Of a stretch of DNA of 32,137 nucleotides, positions 8,279 to 16,388 are shown piece by piece. The notes below the pieces were generated by a model, which had not been told where the DNA came from, did no database searches, and saw only the letters and a program-made list of their open reading frames with translations. The position numbers and the translations under genes are program-made. The DNA lies in assembly GCA_946480695.1 (NCBI GenBank), contig CAMLKG010000043.1, positions 1 to 32,137 of the forward strand, read 5' to 3'. The stretch comes from an uncultured Cellvibrio sp. (GTDB lineage Bacteria; Pseudomonadota; Gammaproteobacteria; Pseudomonadales; Cellvibrionaceae). Position 1 is the first letter of the stretch. Each line of letters starts with the position of its first letter.

Positions 8279-8914
8279 TTATTGCATTAGCAATGAATGC
8301 GCTGCAATTAAATCCTGAGGGGTGTTTACATTAAAAAAGGCGGTTTCATAGCCGTTAGAAAAATCAATGGTAATTGCTTTTAGTGAGCGCAGTATGTCTT
8401 GCATTCGATATTTTTCGCCTCCGCGCAAAATTGTGTCTAGCTGTGGGAAGAGTGCGATATTCCAGAGTGCGAAAACATACTGCTGTTGATGATTATGTTG
8501 CGCAACGTATACGTGATTATTGTGCAGCTTTGTTGCTTGCAAGAATCGACTATACAAATCAGTGGGTATAAATGGCGTGTCAGAAGCGACGCTGAGTAAC
8601 CATTTTGCCGATGAATTGCGTGCGCGCAGGTATTGCATACTGCTAGCGATGCCTGCAAGCGGGCCAGAGAATGAGGAGTACAGGTCTTCAACTACACTGA
8701 TATGCGCAGGCTTATGCGTCGGGTGTTTAAAAATTTCCTCTGCCAGGGACGAGCCGGGTGCGATATTCAAAAGTATTTCATCTACTTGCGGGCTAAGTCG
8801 TGCTAATAAGAGGTCGATGATACGCTCCTCGCCCAAAGAGCATAGGCATTTGGGTTGTCCGCCCATTCTGCTTGAGCGGCCACCGGCCAATATTACCGCG
8901 ATTGTTTTTTCCAT
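8279..8914 (-). CDS. mobA: Molybdenum cofactor guanylyltransferase MobA
   Basis: Attaches GMP to Mo-molybdopterin, forming the bis-MGD cofactor that nitrate reductase NarG needs. 211 residues, family length about 195-210. Seen: the nucleotide-binding VILAGGRSSRMGGQPK at residues 6-21 with its conserved lysine, GPLAGIASSMQ, and SVASDTPFIPTDLYSRF with the metal-binding aspartate. ATG 8914 directly abuts the ubiV stop, so it is the last gene of a ubiU-ubiV-mobA unit. That joins a Mo-cofactor gene to anaerobic quinone synthesis, both needed for nitrate respiration. Confidence 0.94.
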   Translation of the reverse strand: MEKTIAVILAGGRSSRMGGQPKCLCSLGEERIIDLLLARLSPQVDEILLNIAPGSSLAEEIFKHPTHKPAHISVVEDLYSSFSGPLAGIASSMQYLRARNSSAKWLLSVASDTPFIPTDLYSRFLQATKLHNNHVYVAQHNHQQQYVFALWNIALFPQLDTILRGGEKYRMQDILRSLKAITIDFSNGYETAFFNVNTPQDLIAAHSLLMQ

Positions 8915-9808
8915 TTAGTGGCTTCCGCTACTGGCGATGATTAATTCTTTGCCCGCTTGATCATGCCAGAAGCCGTTGCAGTCAGGCTTTTGCAAGGGAA
9001 ATGTTGTTGGATTGTGCAGTTGTTGTTGAAAACGTTCCAACCACAAAACGGTATCATTTTCTTTCGGGCTTAAACGAATAATATCAATGGTATTTTGCAG
9101 TCCTTGTAAATCGTTAATGAGGTTGTGGCGATAACCTGACAGGGTTTGAATACCATTTAAGGTAAATAATGTCTCGCCCTCCTGGCTGGTTATAGCGCGG
9201 CCTGCTGGATATTTTTTGCAGCACAAATCGCATTGATCTTTGGGTTTACCCTCGGCACGCGCCGTAAAACAGCGCGCTGACCAAGCGAGTGGTAAGTGGC
9301 CAAAGGCAAACAGTTCGGTAGTAAAACATTCGCGTACATCGTTTATTTCACTGCTCTCTAACATACTGTTTATCCAGCGCAGGGGTAATTCAACGGGAAC
9401 TACCCAGCGTTGCATCCCCATTTTCATTAAATAGCGCAAACTGTGTTGGTTATAACAATTGAGTGTATTGCCCGCCACAAAAGGCAGCCCGCGTTCGTTC
9501 AGTAAACCCACGGCGCCTATGTCATTTGCTTCAATTAAAAATTCGCCGTTGTCGCAGTAGCGATTTAACTCGCGTAAATCTGCCGGGGATTCCAGTAGTG
9601 TCATGCTGGAGAGCACCACTTCTTTACCTGCTTCACGCAGTTGGTGGGCGATGGCGATGTAATCCTCCAAGCGGAATTCGCGTCGCTTGGCGCATACGGT
9701 TTCACCTAAATAAATAACATCCACCGAGGATTCGGCGGCAGTGCGGTAAAAATCCAGTACGCGGTTTTTTTCCCAAAAATATAAAATCGGGCCGAGTGAT
9801 AATTTCAT
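8915..9808 (-). CDS. ubiV: Oxygen-independent ubiquinone synthesis protein UbiV (U32 family)
   Basis: Partner of UbiU in the hydroxylation steps of ubiquinone synthesis that work without oxygen. From ATG 9808 the protein has 297 residues, and the four cysteines that hold its 4Fe-4S cluster in E. coli are at the same positions: C39, C180, C193 and C197. Other family blocks are SSVDVIYLGETVCAKRRE, NGEFLIEANDIG and LNGIQTLSGY. A GTG at 9832 would overlap ubiU and lacks UbiV character; ATG 9808 has AAAGG nearby and lies 14 bases after ubiU. Confidence 0.96.
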   Translation of the reverse strand: MKLSLGPILYFWEKNRVLDFYRTAAESSVDVIYLGETVCAKRREFRLEDYIAIAHQLREAGKEVVLSSMTLLESPADLRELNRYCDNGEFLIEANDIGAVGLLNERGLPFVAGNTLNCYNQHSLRYLMKMGMQRWVVPVELPLRWINSMLESSEINDVRECFTTELFAFGHLPLAWSARCFTARAEGKPKDQCDLCCKKYPAGRAITSQEGETLFTLNGIQTLSGYRHNLINDLQGLQNTIDIIRLSPKENDTVLWLERFQQQLHNPTTFPLQKPDCNGFWHDQAGKELIIASSGSH

Positions 9809-9822
9809 AATCAAAACCTTTT

Positions 9823-10830
9823 TTATCGCCACTGACGTTCATAAGCACCCAGTGTGGTTTGGCTGCCTTCAGCCAGTTGCGCCAGTGCAGCCTGCCATTC
9901 ATTTTTCACTAAAAATTTTGCAGGGTCGGCGCGGCAGCAATCAATGGCTTGGCGCCATGCGCGGGTAACTTGCGCAACATAGGCTGCGCTGCGTTGGCGC
10001 CCCTCAATTTTTAATGAGCGAATACCCAGTGCGAGCAGTTCCGGTAATAGCTCCATTGTATTTAAACTGGTGGGTTCTTCCAGTGCATGGTAGGGTGCAG
10101 TGTTAGCTTCATCAGCGAGGGTAAAGCGGCCTTTGCACAGGGTTGGGTAGCCCGCAGTTTCATTAGTGCCAAAGCGGTCAATTAGTACGTTGTTTAAACG
10201 CGATTCCAACACGCCATTGCGATCTTCCCGGCGCACAAATTCCGCCGGTGAGCAGGCGCCAAACGTATTGGGTGATTGGCCGGTTAAATAAGAGCTTAAA
10301 TAGCAGCGCCCCTCCGCCATAATGCACAGGCTGCCAAAGGCGAATACTTCCAAAGGTGTCGTGCAGGAGCGCGCCAGATTTTTTACTTGCGCGATAGACA
10401 ATACCCGAGGCAATACCACGCGCTGCACATTAAATTGTTGTGCATAAAAATCGATGGCGGCCGCGTTAGTTGCCGATGCCTGTACCGACAAATGCAGCTC
10501 TGCGTGTGGGTAGCGCTCGGCGGCATATTGCAGAATGCTCAGGTCAGCAATAATTAATGCATCTACTCCACAGGCAATCGCTTCATCGACTGCACTTGTC
10601 CAATGCTGCCAGGTATCCGGATGCGCAAAGGTATTAATCGCCAGATGCACCTTGCACCGGTGTTGATGCGCATAGTGTGCGGCTTCTTTCAATTTTAACG
10701 CGTCCAGATTCAAACCGGCAAAATGGCGCGCGTTAGTTTCGTTGCGCAACCCTAAGTACACCGCATCGGCACCATTTTCAATGGCCGCTTTAAGTGCAGG
10801 AATATTGCCTGCGGGGCATAACAATTCCAT
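9823..10830 (-). CDS. ubiU: Oxygen-independent ubiquinone synthesis protein UbiU (U32 family)
   Basis: Forms a heterodimer with UbiV for oxygen-independent ubiquinone synthesis. 335 residues from ATG 10830, with GGAGG six bases upstream. The four cluster cysteines fall at C169, C176, C193 and C232, identical to E. coli UbiU. The family opening MELLCPAGNIPALKAAIENGADAVYLGL is clear, as is LHLSVQASATN. It is the first gene of ubiU-ubiV-mobA, divergent from ubiT. NarGHI can draw electrons from ubiquinol, so this supports nitrate respiration directly. Confidence 0.96.
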   Translation of the reverse strand: MELLCPAGNIPALKAAIENGADAVYLGLRNETNARHFAGLNLDALKLKEAAHYAHQHRCKVHLAINTFAHPDTWQHWTSAVDEAIACGVDALIIADLSILQYAAERYPHAELHLSVQASATNAAAIDFYAQQFNVQRVVLPRVLSIAQVKNLARSCTTPLEVFAFGSLCIMAEGRCYLSSYLTGQSPNTFGACSPAEFVRREDRNGVLESRLNNVLIDRFGTNETAGYPTLCKGRFTLADEANTAPYHALEEPTSLNTMELLPELLALGIRSLKIEGRQRSAAYVAQVTRAWRQAIDCCRADPAKFLVKNEWQAALAQLAEGSQTTLGAYERQWR

Positions 10831-10914
10831 CACCTACCTCCAATGGTTTATAGCCAGCCTGGTGTTAGCTTGTCATGATGGGTAATGCTCTATTGTCGAT
10901 CATGAGGTGCAAAA

Positions 10915-11427
10915 ATGTTATACCAACAAAGGGTAAGCAAAGGGGTAGATGCTCTCGCGCAAAAAGTAATTCCACATCTGCCTGGCGCAATGGGTTGGGC
11001 TGCGCGAGTGGTGCCTGATCGGTTGCAGCAAGTGGCGCTGGCACGCAGCCTTAACTATGCGTTACGCGAGGCTATTGCTGCGGGTGAATTGGATTTTTTT
11101 TGCGATAAATTGCTGAATATTTGTGTTAAGGATATAGGTGTTCAATTTAGCGTTCGCTACTGCAAACATAAGCTGGTTGTGGCGGAAGCACAGGCCGAAC
11201 CCGATCTGCGTTTTAGTGCAAGCAGTTACGATCTGCTACTGATTGCAACCCAGAAGCTCGACCCTGACATGCTATTTTTTCAGCGGCGATTGGAAATGAA
11301 TGGTGATACCGAATTGGGCTTGGGCATTAAAAATTTATTGGCCAGTATTGAGCTAAATACCCAATTACCCCCACGTATCGCTGCGGCTGCACAACAAATT
11401 GCGGGATATGTTGCGCGTTATCGCTAA
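10915..11427 (+). CDS. ubiT: SCP2-domain ubiquinone synthesis protein UbiT
   Basis: The third component of the oxygen-independent ubiquinone pathway, thought to bind lipid intermediates through its SCP2 fold. 170 residues. The SCP2 domain covers roughly residues 50-145, with LRFSASSYDLLLIATQKLDP and FFQRRLEMNGDTELGLGIKN. ATG 10915 has GAGGTG five bases upstream. It is divergent from ubiUV across 84 bases; I found no convincing FNR box there, only a weak TTGTC-N4-ATGAG near 10893. Confidence 0.94.
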   Translation: MLYQQRVSKGVDALAQKVIPHLPGAMGWAARVVPDRLQQVALARSLNYALREAIAAGELDFFCDKLLNICVKDIGVQFSVRYCKHKLVVAEAQAEPDLRFSASSYDLLLIATQKLDPDMLFFQRRLEMNGDTELGLGIKNLLASIELNTQLPPRIAAAAQQIAGYVARYR

Positions 11428-11438
11428 ATTAATCCCGC

Positions 11439-11474
11439 AAAAACTGCACACCGGCTAAGGGGGGCCGGGTGCAG
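11439..11474 (-). terminator. Intrinsic terminator for nrdD (minus strand)
   Basis: On the minus strand, CTGCAC and CCGGC (11474-11464) pair with GCCGG and GTGCAG (11455-11444, one bulged base), giving an 11-bp stem. Five T follow at once (11443-11439). It lies about 90 bases beyond the nrdD stop and just past the convergent ubiT end. Confidence 0.75.
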
Positions 11475-11565
11475 AAAGGGCTGAGGAGGTTTCAGCATTC
11501 GTTAGTTTTGAATCAGTCGTCGGTTTTTGAAACGGTATCGATTTGTAAATGGTTAATTATGTATC

Positions 11566-13410
11566 TCAGGCAGCAGCTGTTGAATCATGTCGCTCTGCCT
11601 GGTGTTGCGTGCTATTAATCGAGGTGGTGCGTGCTTTTTTTATGTGGTAGTGACGTAACTTGTGCTCTTTGCGACGCCCGGCACTGAAGGACGAAATGCG
11701 TTTTAAATACCCAATTACGCGCGTACCATAATCCACATCATCTGAGCCGCACGCAGAGCATCTATGCAGCGTTCGTTTGTCGATCTGTTGGCATTGATTA
11801 CAGATGGTAATTTTTACATTGATGCAAAAATAGTTACAGCCAGTTTTAGCAGCAATGTTGATAAGATTTACGTAGGCTTCTGCACTTAATGCTTCATCCA
11901 GATTTAAATGGAGTGCGGAACCACCGTCGAGATAATCAATCAACTCGCGACCATGCATAATAAATTTATCGAGTGGGTTGGTGTGGTCATCCTCCACCAC
12001 ATAAAAATACGAGTTATAGCATTCACGCTCCACTTTATAGCCATCGGCTTTATCCCATTTGGCGTTTTTAACCCCCAGGTTTTCAGCCGGAACAAATTCA
12101 GTATTGAACAAGTAGCCAAATTCTTCTTTGGCGGCGCGGTTAGCGTTGTAAATGACTTTTAAATGATTTTGCACAAATTCAATGTATTCCAGGTTATTGC
12201 TGGCACGAATACCTTGCGACTCGGCGGCTTCTACCATGCCGTTAATGCCGATGGTGAGAAATTGTTTATCCAGGCTGATAAAACCGGCGGAATACACATT
12301 GAGCATGCCAGCGGCTAAATAGCCTTCCATTAATTGGCGATAGGCGACTTGGTAGGAGTGAATTTTTTTCACTTCAGTGAGTAAATCGCGCTTATCCTGT
12401 ACCAGTCTATTCATATTGATCGTGATCACATTGATCGAACCAGTGGCAACTCCACCAGCCCCCAGTGTGTAAGAAAATGTGTGGTCGCTAATTTCGTTGC
12501 GCAGGCGACAGCAGGAGGCGAGAGAATCGGCATTGTCGGAAAGGTACATAAAAAACGCGCTACCTTGAGCCAGATGTGAGCCAATAGATGCGGCAAAGGA
12601 GTGATCTTTACATTGACCATTTTCGGTGAGCATCGCCACTGTCACTACCGGAAAAGTCAACAAGGTTTTGGTGCGTTCGGCATTAAACCAATGCAGGAAA
12701 AAATCTTGCAGCTGTGCAACGCTAGTCCATTCCGGTTTGGTGAAATCCGGAAATACAAATTCACCGAACATCGAATCAAAATAATGTTTATCATAAATAG
12801 AAATATTCCAGAACACGCTTTGATAACCGCGTGCGGCGGCTGGTTGATTAAGCGCGTAAACCACATGCTGTAAATGGTTGGCGATTTGTTTGGTGTGTGT
12901 ATTCAGGTAGTTATCGCCATAGTCTCTACGGGCGAAATAATCAAAATAGGTAAGAAATTCAACGGTGGCTATAGCGCCGGCAAACTGGGAACTCACGGCA
13001 AAGACAAAATTTACAAATGTACCGCAAAAGGATTCCAGATGTTGTGGCGCGCGCGATTCACCGCCCAGCTTGGTTAACCCATCCAGCAAAAATGGATACA
13101 TGGTGAGCGAGGCACAGTAGGGCTTCAGGCTGGTTTCATCGTGCACATAAATTTCATGCTGTTCAATCTGGCGAATATATTCGGCCGCCATACTCTCGCC
13201 AAATAAATCCGCAATCTTTCGGCGCACTTGTTCCCGGTTAACTTGTACAAAAAAATCCTTCATTAACTCCGCCTCCAATGTCGCAATATTTTTTTGCGTC
13301 ACATTGGCATTGGCGTCCATGGTGGAACCGTCGGCTGCATTCTCTGCAGCAAGATAATGTTGAATAAATTCTAATTTTTCATCGAGTTGAGCAGGGTTCA
13401 GGCGCAGCAT
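11566..13410 (-). CDS. nrdD: Anaerobic (class III) ribonucleoside-triphosphate reductase NrdD
   Basis: Makes deoxynucleoside triphosphates without oxygen using a glycyl radical. 614 residues. Seen: the C-terminal zinc site CNQC...CSAC and the glycyl radical loop YGTRVIGYL, with the radical Gly near residue 567, followed by SSFSAGRRKEHKLRHYH. Candidate active-site cysteines are in KPYCASLTMYPF (C99) and SCCRLRNEI. There is no N-terminal ATP-cone, so it is about 100 residues shorter than E. coli NrdD (712); about 23 extra residues follow the usual C-terminal end. GAGGAG precedes ATG 13410. It is translated after nrdG (36-base gap) and ends before an intrinsic terminator. Lack of the cone suggests a different allosteric subtype. 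Confidence 0.96.
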   Translation of the reverse strand: MLRLNPAQLDEKLEFIQHYLAAENAADGSTMDANANVTQKNIATLEAELMKDFFVQVNREQVRRKIADLFGESMAAEYIRQIEQHEIYVHDETSLKPYCASLTMYPFLLDGLTKLGGESRAPQHLESFCGTFVNFVFAVSSQFAGAIATVEFLTYFDYFARRDYGDNYLNTHTKQIANHLQHVVYALNQPAAARGYQSVFWNISIYDKHYFDSMFGEFVFPDFTKPEWTSVAQLQDFFLHWFNAERTKTLLTFPVVTVAMLTENGQCKDHSFAASIGSHLAQGSAFFMYLSDNADSLASCCRLRNEISDHTFSYTLGAGGVATGSINVITINMNRLVQDKRDLLTEVKKIHSYQVAYRQLMEGYLAAGMLNVYSAGFISLDKQFLTIGINGMVEAAESQGIRASNNLEYIEFVQNHLKVIYNANRAAKEEFGYLFNTEFVPAENLGVKNAKWDKADGYKVERECYNSYFYVVEDDHTNPLDKFIMHGRELIDYLDGGSALHLNLDEALSAEAYVNLINIAAKTGCNYFCINVKITICNQCQQIDKRTLHRCSACGSDDVDYGTRVIGYLKRISSFSAGRRKEHKLRHYHIKKARTTSINSTQHQAERHDSTAAA

Positions 13411-13446
13411 AAAAACTCCTCGTTATAGATAATGGTTAGTGCATAA

Positions 13447-13914
13447 TTAACAATGGACAGTAGTATGGAACTTGTAATTCAATAATTCGTTGGTGCGCAA
13501 ATCGATAAAACGCTGATTGGTATTGGGATTGTCCAAGCCGCCGCGCGCTGCAATCCATGCACCGGTTTTCACATAGGTCAAATACGGCAATAAGCAGTCG
13601 GGTATCAGATCAAAACCGCTGTATAGACAGGTGTTTAAGTTGGCGCGCAGCGCTTGTTCAAGCAGAGGCTGCAATAAGACCGGTAGCCATTCGCCGCCAA
13701 AAAAGACAACGCAGCTAATCAGTCCGCGATAAGCGTCCAAACGGCTCTGGAAATAATCACCATAGAGCGGTTCACCCACTTTGGGGTTGCGATACTCGCT
13801 GCTATGGCAGCCTTTGCAGCGCAGCGGGCAGCCAGTAATGGTGTAGGCGAGTGAGGTTTCACCAGGCACTTCCTGCCAGACAATTTGTTCATTCACAAAG
13901 CGCATAAATTTCAT
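13447..13914 (-). CDS. nrdG: NrdG, activating enzyme of anaerobic ribonucleotide reductase
   Basis: A radical SAM enzyme that puts the glycyl radical on NrdD. 155 residues, usual family length. The cluster motif is CPLRCKGC at residues 29-36, followed by HSSEYRN; a later FFGGEWLP is the GGE-type SAM contact. The start is not certain: ATG 13914 has only a weak GGTG upstream, and ATG 13905 is an alternative. It is upstream of nrdD in a two-gene operon with an FNR-like box and a NarL-type palindrome 80-123 bases before it, so it should respond to both oxygen loss and nitrate. Confidence 0.95.
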   Translation of the reverse strand: MKFMRFVNEQIVWQEVPGETSLAYTITGCPLRCKGCHSSEYRNPKVGEPLYGDYFQSRLDAYRGLISCVVFFGGEWLPVLLQPLLEQALRANLNTCLYSGFDLIPDCLLPYLTYVKTGAWIAARGGLDNPNTNQRFIDLRTNELLNYKFHTTVHC

Positions 13915-13993
13915 GAAACACCATATCTAGTATTTATATCTTCTTTTGTGTCTATATGTGGTGTAAGGCTAGTGTGCGAATTGGCTGCAATAT

Positions 13994-14007
13994 TTGACTT
14001 ATATCAA
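13994..14007 (-). promoter_or_regulatory. FNR/Anr box upstream of nrdG
   Basis: TTGAC-TTAT-ATCAA matches the FNR consensus at nine of ten positions. Centred at -41.5 it would set the nrdG start near 13959, with TAGCCT (13971-13966) as a weak -10. A plus-strand promoter from it would fall in a G-rich stretch without a -10, so I assign it to nrdG. Confidence 0.75.
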
Positions 14008-14021
14008 ACTTTGCGCAGACC

Positions 14022-14037
14022 TACCTCCAAGGGGGTA
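14022..14037. promoter_or_regulatory. NarL/NarP-type 7-2-7 site between nrdG and its divergent neighbour
   Basis: TACCTCC-AA-GGGGGTA, an inverted heptamer pair with AA spacer, centred 29 bases from the FNR box centre. Relative to the inferred nrdG start it sits at about -70. Confidence 0.6.
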
Positions 14038-14150
14038 GGGTGGCTGATGCGACGGGAACTAAGCCTTAGTGGGTATTTCATCGCGCGCGCGTAATGCGTA
14101 AATTGGACTATTGAGTAATAAGATGAAGCGCAACAAGATGAGGCCAGGCA

Positions 14151-14540
14151 ATGGAACACTTCGATGATTTTTTAACAGCAGCGCGCGCGCAAGCTGATGC
14201 GCAACGTTTATTGCTGGTGTTTGTGGATATTGATGAGGTAGCCGGTGGCGATACCAACGAGGGCGGTTTTCTTACGCCGAAAATGTGTGTAGATAAAACA
14301 CCGGATGAAATTACAAGCTTCGCTGATTTGATCGCTGAAGCGGCGAACACTGGTCAAGCCTGGTCGCTAGTTTTTGCCGCCAGCCTCGCGGGTAAAGGCG
14401 CGCAAGCGCCGAGTAGTACGGATGCCAATAAACCACTCGATGCCATGATTGTAGGCATCAACACCGGTATGATTCAGCAGTATTTGGTATTTGATAAACA
14501 AGGTGGAATTTTATCGCTCACGGCGAATGAAGAAGGTTGA
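14151..14540 (+). CDS. Conserved small protein often annotated 'ribonucleotide reductase subunit alpha'
   Basis: 129 residues, no membrane segment or signal peptide. It resembles a small gammaproteobacterial family: FDDFLTAARAQADAQRLLLVFV at the start, FLTPKMCVDKTPDEITSFADL in the middle, and WSLVFAASLAGKGAQAPSS. Databases often label this family a ribonucleotide reductase alpha subunit, but it has none of the catalytic features and is far too short, so the name probably comes from genome context. ATG 14151 has GAGG seven bases upstream. It is divergent from nrdGD, consistent with a link to anaerobic deoxynucleotide synthesis. Function unknown. Confidence 0.75.
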   Translation: MEHFDDFLTAARAQADAQRLLLVFVDIDEVAGGDTNEGGFLTPKMCVDKTPDEITSFADLIAEAANTGQAWSLVFAASLAGKGAQAPSSTDANKPLDAMIVGINTGMIQQYLVFDKQGGILSLTANEEG

Positions 14541-14562
14541 ATTAGTAGCTACACGAAAATAA

Positions 14563-14833
14563 TTACACCAGATTATTTAACTGCAACACTTTGTATATTT
14601 TTTTAGCACTGCGCGCCAGTTTACTGATATCGCCCAAGCTGGGTATTTCACCGCGCGCAAGGCTGGATTCCCAATAAATAATTTCCTGCTCTAAATATTC
14701 CAGCAATTTTTTTTGCACAGCCAATACAGGCACCGGAGCAGACACGTGCATCATCCAGTTCATCAAAGGGAATTTGTGTGCGTATCTGTACCACCAGTGC
14801 TGTCATTGCGCTGGTGGTATTTGGTCTCTTCAT
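14563..14833 (-). CDS. Small cysteine-motif protein, split by a frame change in a run of eight A
   Basis: Reading from ATG 14833, one base after the ytfE stop, the frame encodes MKRPNTTSAMTALVVQ, then FDELDDARVCSGACIGCAKK. It then meets eight A (14714-14707) and soon stops (14648). One base over, the frame continues smoothly as KKLLEYLEQEIIYWESSLAR, then GEIPSLGDISKLARSAKKIY, to a stop at 14563. With seven A instead of eight this would be one protein of about 89 residues with a C-x3-C-x2-C metal-type motif and a helical second half. So it is either a broken gene, a sequencing error, or a gene whose full product needs slippage on the A run. It is the last gene of the nar-ytfE unit. I do not know its function. 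Confidence 0.6.
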
Positions 14834-14834
14834 T

Positions 14835-15557
14835 TCAACTACAGGTACCACAACAAGTTGAATTGGGCTGTGGTTTGCTAAATTGCTCCTCCTGTTTGAC
14901 AAACAATAGATTATTTTCCAAGTGGATATGCTCCATCAAATCATTGCGCAACTTTTGCAAGCCTAAATACAGTGCGCGCCAGGTATTGCAGGCACCCATT
15001 GGTGGTTGCATATTGTTGGTGAGCCGTTCCAATTCACGCAGTGCCGCGCCATGATCGTCGTGTTCGTGGCGCATCACACTAATGGGGCCTAGCACTATAG
15101 AGCCAGATCGCTGTTTAATCATGGGGAATAAAATCTGCTCCTCTTTTTGCATATGCATTTCTAACTCTTGTGCCATATGCAGCAAGTGATCACTCAAACC
15201 ATGGGGGCAATCGGGTTTATCGATATGCACTCGCTCCACTTTAGTTGCCAAACGCACCAATTCTGGCAATTCAGCTCGATGGACCTGATGGAAATTTTCT
15301 AAAATAAAATCAATCAACCCTGGCAGTGGCATATTCTCTGTAGCAGCCACATCACCTTTGCTAGCGATACTCCATAGTGCATTGGCAATAGCGTCGCTAT
15401 CCAGATTTTTTTCTTCTGCTGCGCGGCGTAAACTTTTGTTCCCGCCGCAACAAAAATCCAGTCCTTGGTGATGAAAAATAGCGGTAGCGCCGGGAATTTT
15501 TCGCGCTAGTTGCCCCAGACTTCTGTTGAGCAAGTCGTGTGCTGTTTCTAAACTCAT
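14835..15557 (-). CDS. ytfE: Iron-sulfur cluster repair di-iron protein YtfE/Ric (DnrN, ScdA)
   Basis: Repairs iron-sulfur clusters damaged by nitric oxide or peroxide, through a non-haem di-iron centre. 240 residues. An N-terminal ScdA domain (about 1-60) contains GATAIFHHQGLDFCCGG, and a hemerythrin-like domain follows with ligand motifs FHQVHRAELP, LEMHMQKEEQILFPM, MRHEHDDHG and LMEHIHLENNLLF. The C terminus adds TCCGTCS, beyond the usual 220 residues. It begins 27 bases after the prolyl isomerase gene in the narGHJI unit. Nitrate respiration makes nitrite and some NO, so repair here makes sense. Confidence 0.94.
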   Translation of the reverse strand: MSLETAHDLLNRSLGQLARKIPGATAIFHHQGLDFCCGGNKSLRRAAEEKNLDSDAIANALWSIASKGDVAATENMPLPGLIDFILENFHQVHRAELPELVRLATKVERVHIDKPDCPHGLSDHLLHMAQELEMHMQKEEQILFPMIKQRSGSIVLGPISVMRHEHDDHGAALRELERLTNNMQPPMGACNTWRALYLGLQKLRNDLMEHIHLENNLLFVKQEEQFSKPQPNSTCCGTCS

Positions 15558-15584
15558 GGTGTAACCCTCGCAAGCTAAAACGGT

Positions 15585-16388
15585 TTATTGCATTAGCGTT
15601 GATGTTGGTACCGAAAAATCATAACCTTCTATTTTGGCGTCGTTAATTAATTGCTGAATGTATTGTGCTATAGCTTTGTGGCGAACTCGCTCCTGTAAAA
15701 ATTGTGCGATCTTGGTTTTTACATCATCAAATTGCAGTGCTTGCCCTGGTGTGATGCGATTGACTTTCACAATATGAAAGCCGTAGCGACTTTCCAGTGG
15801 TTGGTGATGTAAGCCGACTGGCAGGAGCAATAATTGCCGTTCAAACTCAGGCACGGTTTGGCCGCGGCTGATAACACCCAAGTCTCCGCCTTCTTGTTTA
15901 GACGGGCAGGCGGAGTGGGTTTGTGCAAGTTGGGCAAAATCCTGCCCCAGTTGTAATTTTATCAACAGGGCTTCAGCATCTTGTTTTGCCGTAATGCGCG
16001 CAGGTTCATCTTTCGGTGCTGCAGCGACTAAAATATGCTGCAGTTCAAGCAGTGGCGAACTCATAAAACGCTGGGCGTTGGCGCGAAAGTATTGCTGGCA
16101 TGCCTGCTCGTCAGCAGTAGGTAATTGCATCTCTTGTGCAAGTAAGGCCTCAATAAAATCCTCATCGGAAGCCTCTGCGTTGTTGTCCCCTACTTGCAAC
16201 TCCAGCTGTGCCGCACGTTGGCGTAACAACTCACTAATAATTAGCGCCTCGGCGGCTTTGATCATCGCTTCACGCTGTGAATCCGCTGGGTGGTATTGCA
16301 TTTCAGCCAAAATATGTTGTTCGCTGATGGTGGCTTGATTGACTTGAATCATCACTTTTTTCTCCGGTGCGTTTTTTACGTTTGCCAT
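15585..16388 (-). CDS. PpiC-type (parvulin) peptidyl-prolyl isomerase of the nar operon
   Basis: 267 residues: a helical N-terminal part (about 1-105) and a parvulin domain (about 110-225) with LELQHILVAAA, GGDLGVISRGQTVPEFE and ESRYGFHIVKVNRI. There is no signal peptide, unlike SurA or PpiD, so it should act in the cytoplasm, where NarGH folds and is loaded with cofactor. Its ATG shares a base with the narI stop (TAATG), so it is translationally coupled. Parvulins at this position are known from Pseudomonas nar operons. Assistance in NarGH maturation is inference. Confidence 0.9.
   Translation of the reverse strand: MANVKNAPEKKVMIQVNQATISEQHILAEMQYHPADSQREAMIKAAEALIISELLRQRAAQLELQVGDNNAEASDEDFIEALLAQEMQLPTADEQACQQYFRANAQRFMSSPLLELQHILVAAAPKDEPARITAKQDAEALLIKLQLGQDFAQLAQTHSACPSKQEGGDLGVISRGQTVPEFERQLLLLPVGLHHQPLESRYGFHIVKVNRITPGQALQFDDVKTKIAQFLQERVRHKAIAQYIQQLINDAKIEGYDFSVPTSTLMQ

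Noticed and set aside
10835..10850. TACCTCC-AA-TGGTTTA upstream of ubiU, resembling the NarL-type sites
   Set aside because: The left heptamer is the complement of the ubiU ribosome site (GGAGG) and the right heptamer matches only four of seven positions, so I count it as chance.
14648..14902. 84-codon frame overlapping the ytfE end as an independent gene
   Set aside because: Its first part is ytfE in another frame and its last part is the out-of-frame continuation after the A run; only the part from ATG 14833 to the A run is used in the small cysteine gene.
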